Assembly (NCBI GenBank): GCA_902801425.1
Contig: CADCIQ010000030.1
Span: 17,406 to 81,405 of the forward strand
Direction of reading: 5' to 3'
DNA: 64,000 nt
Source: an uncultured Bacteroidales bacterium
GTDB lineage: Bacteria > Bacteroidota > Bacteroidia > Bacteroidales > Bacteroidaceae
The position numbers and the translations under genes were made by a program. Positions 59,461 through 64,000 of this stretch are shown in pieces. Each line of letters starts with the position of its first letter. Position 1 is the first letter of the stretch. The notes under the pieces were generated by a model that was not told where the DNA came from, ran no database searches, and saw nothing but the letters and a program-made list of their open reading frames with translations.

Positions 59461-62400
59461 ATGAAATTTAAAAATCTACTCAGTTTAAGCGTAATGTTAT
59501 CTTGCGGTCTGGTTTCTCAGGCACAGCAAGTTTTCCAAGAGCCTTTTGATGCAGAGCAGACAAAGGGCGCATCAGATGTTGCTTTCTACGAGTTCATCAA
59601 CCAGGAAGAGGGTGATGACTGGAAAATTAGTGACGGCGGATTCAAGGGAAAGGCTCTTTCTCTGAATAACGACGCTGGTACAACCAACGATAATGCCACA
59701 TGGCGTCGTGCCATTAAGTTCCGCAACCTTCCACTTCAGGAGGGCAAGAGCTATCGCCTCACATACTATCTCAAGGGTGACGTATCAAGCGCAAAGGCAA
59801 GAGTATCTTTGATGCAGGGTGTTGAGAATGCTGACATCCCAGTAGGTTCACAGGTTGACATCACAAACCTTAGCTCAGATTACACCAAGTATTCACACGT
59901 GTACCAAGGACAAGTACTTCGCTTCTTTCAATATCTATAACCCAGGTGAGTTCTTCCTTGATGAAGTAACTCTCGAAGAGGCAGCTATTGCAGGAGCTTC
60001 ATATAACGATGATGTTATATGTGTAGATCTCGGTCATCCAACAAATGCCGCATCTCTTGCATCACAGAAGGCATCAGGCAACTACCTGCTTGACAATAGC
60101 ACAGCTACAGTAACTGTAGATGGCAAGGCTGTAGATATCCTGACTGTGGAGCTTCGCAGGGATGGTAAGCTATATATATTCCTTGTTGATCCTGTTAAAA
60201 ACGGTGAGGTTAAGGTTACATTCAAGAATCCAGATGGTCTTATCAAGTGTGACGACGGCTTCGAGCTTACAGAATTCACAGAGACCGCAGATCTCAATTC
60301 TAATTTAACCGAAATTTATTCTGACATTTATACAGAGCCAGCACTCGAGTCTGTAACTCCACTTGACGGTTCATTCGCACTTGAGTCTAAGGTGCTAAAG
60401 GCGAATCAGTTCCAAAGGCAACTTTGTCAACAGGTGCAGAGCTTACTCTGAAGACCACAGAAGAGACATCAAATACTCTCACATTCGAGTACAATGGTCC
60501 AGAGCTTGCAAAGGGTACATACTCTATTAAGATTGAGAATATTGTAAGTGATCAGGCAACACCTATAGTTGACCCTATCGTTCTCACATACGAAATCGGT
60601 AAGATTAGTCTTGCAAAGACAGAATATACACTTCTTTCTGACAACAAGACTGTTACTGCCGAGGAAGGTGGTATTCCTGATGGTTGGAAGTTAACACTTG
60701 AGAAGGATGGTGTAGCTGAAGAGCATAATGGCGGAAGTGGATCTCGTGGCTTCCTCTATACAAACTCTAACGTACAGTCTGCTGTATATATGCGTAACTG
60801 GGAGGGTAATGCAGTCCTCACTTCATCTCCTGTAAAGATTCAGAAGGGTGATGTTGAACTTCGTGCTTACACCGCAGGTTGGGGTACTGGAGGTTCCTTC
60901 AAGATGACTCTTAAGAATGCTGCAGGTGAAGAGGTGCTCTCTAAGTCAATCTCTATAAATACAGTACTCGAGAAGAATCGTCAGGGTAATTTCCAGGCTG
61001 ACCCATTCCGCTTTACTTCTGATGGTGGCGAATACACATTTAGCATTGAGCTTGAGGGTTCTTCTAATGAGCTCCTCTGTGCAGGCTTCGAGGTATATTC
61101 ATACAAGGAGAGTGCAGGCGATAAGGTTGAGAGCGAGGTTGTCCTCACTGAGACATTTGCTTCTTGTGGTGGCAATATGCCAGCTGAAGGCTCTGGTTGG
61201 ATTGTTTACGAGAACAACAACCCACTCGCTGCTGGTAGCGGCCGTAGCGGTACTTCTGGTATCCTTAATCTTGGTACTGGTGGTATGGCAGCTGCATTCT
61301 TCGCTCGTGAGTGTGGTACTAACGATGCTGCAAATATGCGCATCACATACGGTGAGCAAGAAGGTGGTCCTAAGCTCGAATTGAATGCGGGTACATACGA
61401 GATTTCATACAAGACCGCAACATGGAATGACGAGGGTGGTAATGCCGGCGGTACAAGTAAGGTATTCTTCCAGCTTGTTGACGCAAGCACAGGTGATGCG
61501 GTTATAACCAAGGAGCATGTAAACAGCACTGCTGCTAACTACAAGAATGGTGCTAACGCAAATCCAAATGTAGAGGCAGATAAGGTTTCATTCAGCTTCA
61601 CAACCGACGGCGGTACATACATCCTGAAGGCTTGGGGTACACAGAACACCGTATGGGGTCTAAGTACTATCAGAACCTTGCAGAGGCTGTTGAGCTAGCT
61701 AAGCAGGAAGCAACACTGGTTGTTGATGAGAAGTACAATGGTAAGACAAAGGATGCCCTCAATGGTGCTATTGCAAAGTATGATGTGGCTGATCCAAAGA
61801 TGCACACCGATAAGGAGTTCGATGCTGCTGTTAAGGAACTTGAGGCTCTTGTAAAGCAGTCTAAGGAGCGTCGTGCTAACATTGACAAGTATCCAACAAG
61901 CCTTGAGTCATTGCAGAAAGCTGTTGAGGAGGCTAAGGAAACCAAGTATGCTAATATCCCTGAGGTTGCTGATGCTGAAAAGTATTACAACGAGAACAAG
62001 GATGTTGACTACGTTAAGCTTGACGATGCAGATCTTAAAAAGGCAGTTGAAACTCTCGACAACAAGACAAATCTTACATCTAACATGGTTAAGACTTGCT
62101 TGCCACTCGTTACAAAGCAGATTACAGATCTTGCTGCTGCAATCGTAGCACTTGATGAGGCTTCTGTAAACGATGAGGCTGTACTTGCTGCTGGTAATGC
62201 TACTACTGACGATCAGAGTTTGGTTGCAAAGTTGAAGTATATCTACACTTCTAAGCTCTACAAGAAGATAGCTACAGGAAACCCATTCAAGGAAAAGGAT
62301 GCTGATACTGGCGATGAGGTTGACGTAACAATCCCTGCTTCATTCCTTATCCAGAATGCAAACTTCTATAGCACAGGTACCGTTAATAACGGTGATGTTG

Positions 62401-63108
62401 CTGCTAAGGATACAGACTTCCCTGGTTGGACTATCGAGAAGACAACAGGTAACTTCTCTTGCAGTTTGGGGAACCGCTCAGTGGTGTGGTGAGCCTGCTT
62501 CTGCTACCAAGCCATTTGTTGATGCTGCTGTTAAGTCACCTTGGGGAACAAGTGAGTATGATGCTAAGCAGCTTATCGAGGACATCCCTGTAGCTAAGTA
62601 TAATGTATCTATCATCGTTGGTGAAGACGGCGGTGGTGATCCACGTCAGGAGTCTTACGCTTACCTTGGTGAAGGCGACGCTCAGATCAAGAATGTTTAT
62701 GAGGGCGAAGAGCCAGATGCAGAAGGTAAGGTTTCTTACTCTCGTGATACACAAAGAGCTCGCGAGTTTAATGACATAGTAACAAAGGCTGATGGCAATG
62801 GCGGAAACTTCGGCTCTATCCTCCTTGGTGCTCACGTAAGCGTAAACGGTGGTTTCGGTAGAATCGATAACGCTACTCTTACAATCACAGGTAAGGCTGA
62901 CAACTTCGACTATGCAAAGGCTGCTGCAGCAATCGACAATCTCCTTGCTACAAGCATCGAGTCTGTAGAGGCTGCTCCTGCAGGTGAGCCAGCAAGCGTT
63001 AAGTACTATACCGTTGACGGCAAGCAGACTCTCAACCCACAGGGTATCACCATCAAGGTTGAGACTTGGGCTAACGGTTATGTCAAGGTTAGCAAGGTTG
63101 TAAAGTAA
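59461..63108 (+). pseudogene. Large secreted multi-domain protein gene broken by four frame changes
   Basis: A single protein of about 1200 residues is readable only by changing frame near 59905, 60400, 61665 and 62465. Part 1 has a signal peptide (ending SQAQ) and a CBM-like sandwich (QEGKSYRLTYYLKGDVSSAK). Part 2 has SVTPLDGSFALES, an Ig-like start. Part 3 (60424-61665) has two further beta-sandwich domains with parallel wording (AYTAGWGTGGSFKMTL, EISYKTATWNDEGGNAGG). Part 4 is a helical FIVAR-like region (LAEAVELAKQEATLVVDEKY). Part 5 ends VKYYTVDGKQTLNPQGITIK. It is probably a surface glycan-binding or scaffold protein of the xylan locus. Each junction also seems to lack several residues, so small deletions rather than single-base errors are likely. 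Confidence 0.75.
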
Positions 63109-63242
63109 GTTCACTGGTTATAAGGTTTTTGAGGTTATGTGGTCTTTGACTAATTGAAAATTAATCTCATAATTTTCTTCTGACCAAAAAAGCTGAAACC
63201 GATAGACCTTAAAACCTGAGTTCGCAAAACATAATTAAGGAG

Positions 63243-63277
63243 ACCGCCTCTGGCATACGCTGGAGGCGGTTTTCTAT
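63243..63277 (+). terminator. Intrinsic terminator after the broken secreted-protein gene
   Basis: ACCGCCTC (63243-63250) pairs with GAGGCGGT (63263-63270), followed by TTTCTATT. Confidence 0.7.
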
Positions 63278-63342
63278 TCGAATATGTAATGCCATGAAAA
63301 GTCTGTGATACAATAAAATGTACATAATAGACAAAAAAAATG

Positions 63343-63350
63343 TAACTTTG
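63343..63350 (+). promoter_or_regulatory. -7 promoter box for the GH115 gene
   Basis: TAACTTTG, 110 bp upstream of the ATG at 63461. No TTTG at the expected spacing. The leader contains GGGATGATCCCC, a short palindrome. Confidence 0.5.
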
Positions 63351-63460
63351 CAGTCAGAAATAAGGCAAAGGATTTAGGGATGATCCCCCTCAACCCTTGA
63401 CATTCTAACACGTTAATTTTAATTTAGGAACCATAAAACTTAAGACTAAAACAATTACTG

Positions 63461-64000
63461 ATGAACAGATCAAAACAAGTTTTTCTGCTCGTATTATCTT
63501 TACTATTGAACGTAGTATCCGTATTTGCCGCTGACAACTTTATTTCATTCACTAACGGTGATTTGAAACTATGTCAGGCAAATGAATCATTCTCTATTTG
63601 CATAAGCGACAATGATAACATTGCAGTAAAACTCGCAGCAAAGAACCTTGCATCCGACTTCCAGAAGGTTTGTGATGCTAATGTCACCATTTCCTCTTCT
63701 GACTCAGAAGCACGCATCATAGCCGGTACTATCGGCAATAGTGCTGCCATTGACAATCTCGTGAAGAGTGGTAAGATTGACGCAAAGGCTCTTAATGGTA
63801 AGATTGAAAAGTATATATTAAATATAATTGACGGAAAACTAATCATAGCAGGCAGTGACCGTAGAGGCACTGTTTATGGTATCTATGAGCTCTCTCGTCA
63901 GATAGGTGTGTCTCCATGGTATTACTGGATGGATGTTCCTGTGAAGAAACAGAAAGAGGTGTACGTAAAGAATGGAACCTATACTGACGGTGAGCCAGCC
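63461..64000 (+). CDS. GH115 xylan alpha-1,2-glucuronidase, N-terminal part (continues beyond window)
   Basis: Removes (4-O-methyl)glucuronic acid side groups from xylan, including internal ones. The start ATG is at 63461 (MNRSKQVFLLVLSLLLNVVS, a signal peptide ending VFAAD) and 180 codons are visible. The N-terminal domain segment IAGSDRRGTVYGIYELSRQI, then GVSPWYYWMDVPVKK, is the GH115 signature. The catalytic barrel lies outside the window. It has its own leader and promoter box after a terminator, so it begins a new transcription unit of the same xylan locus. Confidence 0.88.
   Translation, partial: MNRSKQVFLLVLSLLLNVVSVFAADNFISFTNGDLKLCQANESFSICISDNDNIAVKLAAKNLASDFQKVCDANVTISSSDSEARIIAGTIGNSAAIDNLVKSGKIDAKALNGKIEKYILNIIDGKLIIAGSDRRGTVYGIYELSRQIGVSPWYYWMDVPVKKQKEVYVKNGTYTDGEPA

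Noticed and set aside
59228-59471. Two overlapping short frames before the broken secreted gene
   Set aside because: They cross the promoter box and the direct repeats and show no protein features.
59461-63108. Programmed frameshifting as the explanation of the broken gene
   Set aside because: Four shifts in mixed directions without slippery sites, and with apparent loss of residues, fit deletions rather than recoding.

Overview
The window looks like a chromosomal segment of a Prevotella/Segatella-type member of the Bacteroidales. Evidence: a SusC/SusD pair; promoters of the Bacteroidetes form TTTG-N19/20-TAnnTTTG; the gene order DUF6089 protein-uppS-bamA-ompH-ompH-ompH-murI; a DUF6242-like lipoprotein; and Prevotella-style C-terminal tails on secreted enzymes. 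No rRNA, tRNA or CRISPR array was seen.

Region 1 (1-10.7 kb, minus strand) is housekeeping: a partial 2-oxoacid:ferredoxin oxidoreductase alpha subunit, glutamate racemase, three Skp/OmpH-like chaperones, BamA, undecaprenyl diphosphate synthase and two envelope proteins. Two near-identical palindromic elements exactly fill the gaps on either side of uppS. Region 2 (10.8-18 kb) is a type I restriction-modification operon in the order hsdR-hsdM-(four-helix/zinc-ribbon protein)-hsdS on the minus strand. Its intergenic spacers are all built of TCGATAATTCGA-like repeats, and a motif array lies downstream of it. Region 3 (18-20.9 kb) holds an SDR oxidoreductase, an Rpn-family nuclease and several small dispersed repeats.

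Region 4 (21-51.2 kb) is a xylan/arabinoxylan-type polysaccharide utilization locus. SusD and SusC are on the minus strand. Divergent from them is a plus-strand run: SASA/CE6-like esterase, GH43 (frameshifted), GH97, GH10 xylanase, GH3, GH43, a two-domain esterase, GH43, two GH31 and GH127, closed by a strong terminator. SusCD would import xylo-oligosaccharides. The secreted enzymes would cut the backbone (GH10), remove acetyl or feruloyl esters (the esterases), arabinose (GH43, GH127), alpha-xylose or alpha-glucose (GH31) and alpha-galactose or alpha-glucose (GH97), and finish to xylose (GH3, GH43). A GH115 alpha-glucuronidase starts at the right edge of the window after a badly broken secreted-protein gene.

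The most unusual signal is in region 4. Four unrelated enzymes (GH43, GH97, GH10, GH127) start with almost the same signal peptide, containing ILPFGKAWLG. It is encoded by a palindromic repeat that also occurs, reverse-complemented, in untranslated DNA just upstream of one of them. The copies also share upstream DNA, so a repeat appears to have been turned into a start-plus-signal-peptide cassette.

Region 5 (51.2-58.6 kb) is accessory: a VapE-like ATPase, an intact ISL3-type insertion sequence (66-bp perfect terminal repeats, 8-bp target duplication), a second motif array built like the one beside hsdS, a 1242-residue nuclease-methylase-specificity fusion and a RhuM-like remnant. A candidate small RNA with its own promoter and terminator lies at 58.64-58.75 kb.
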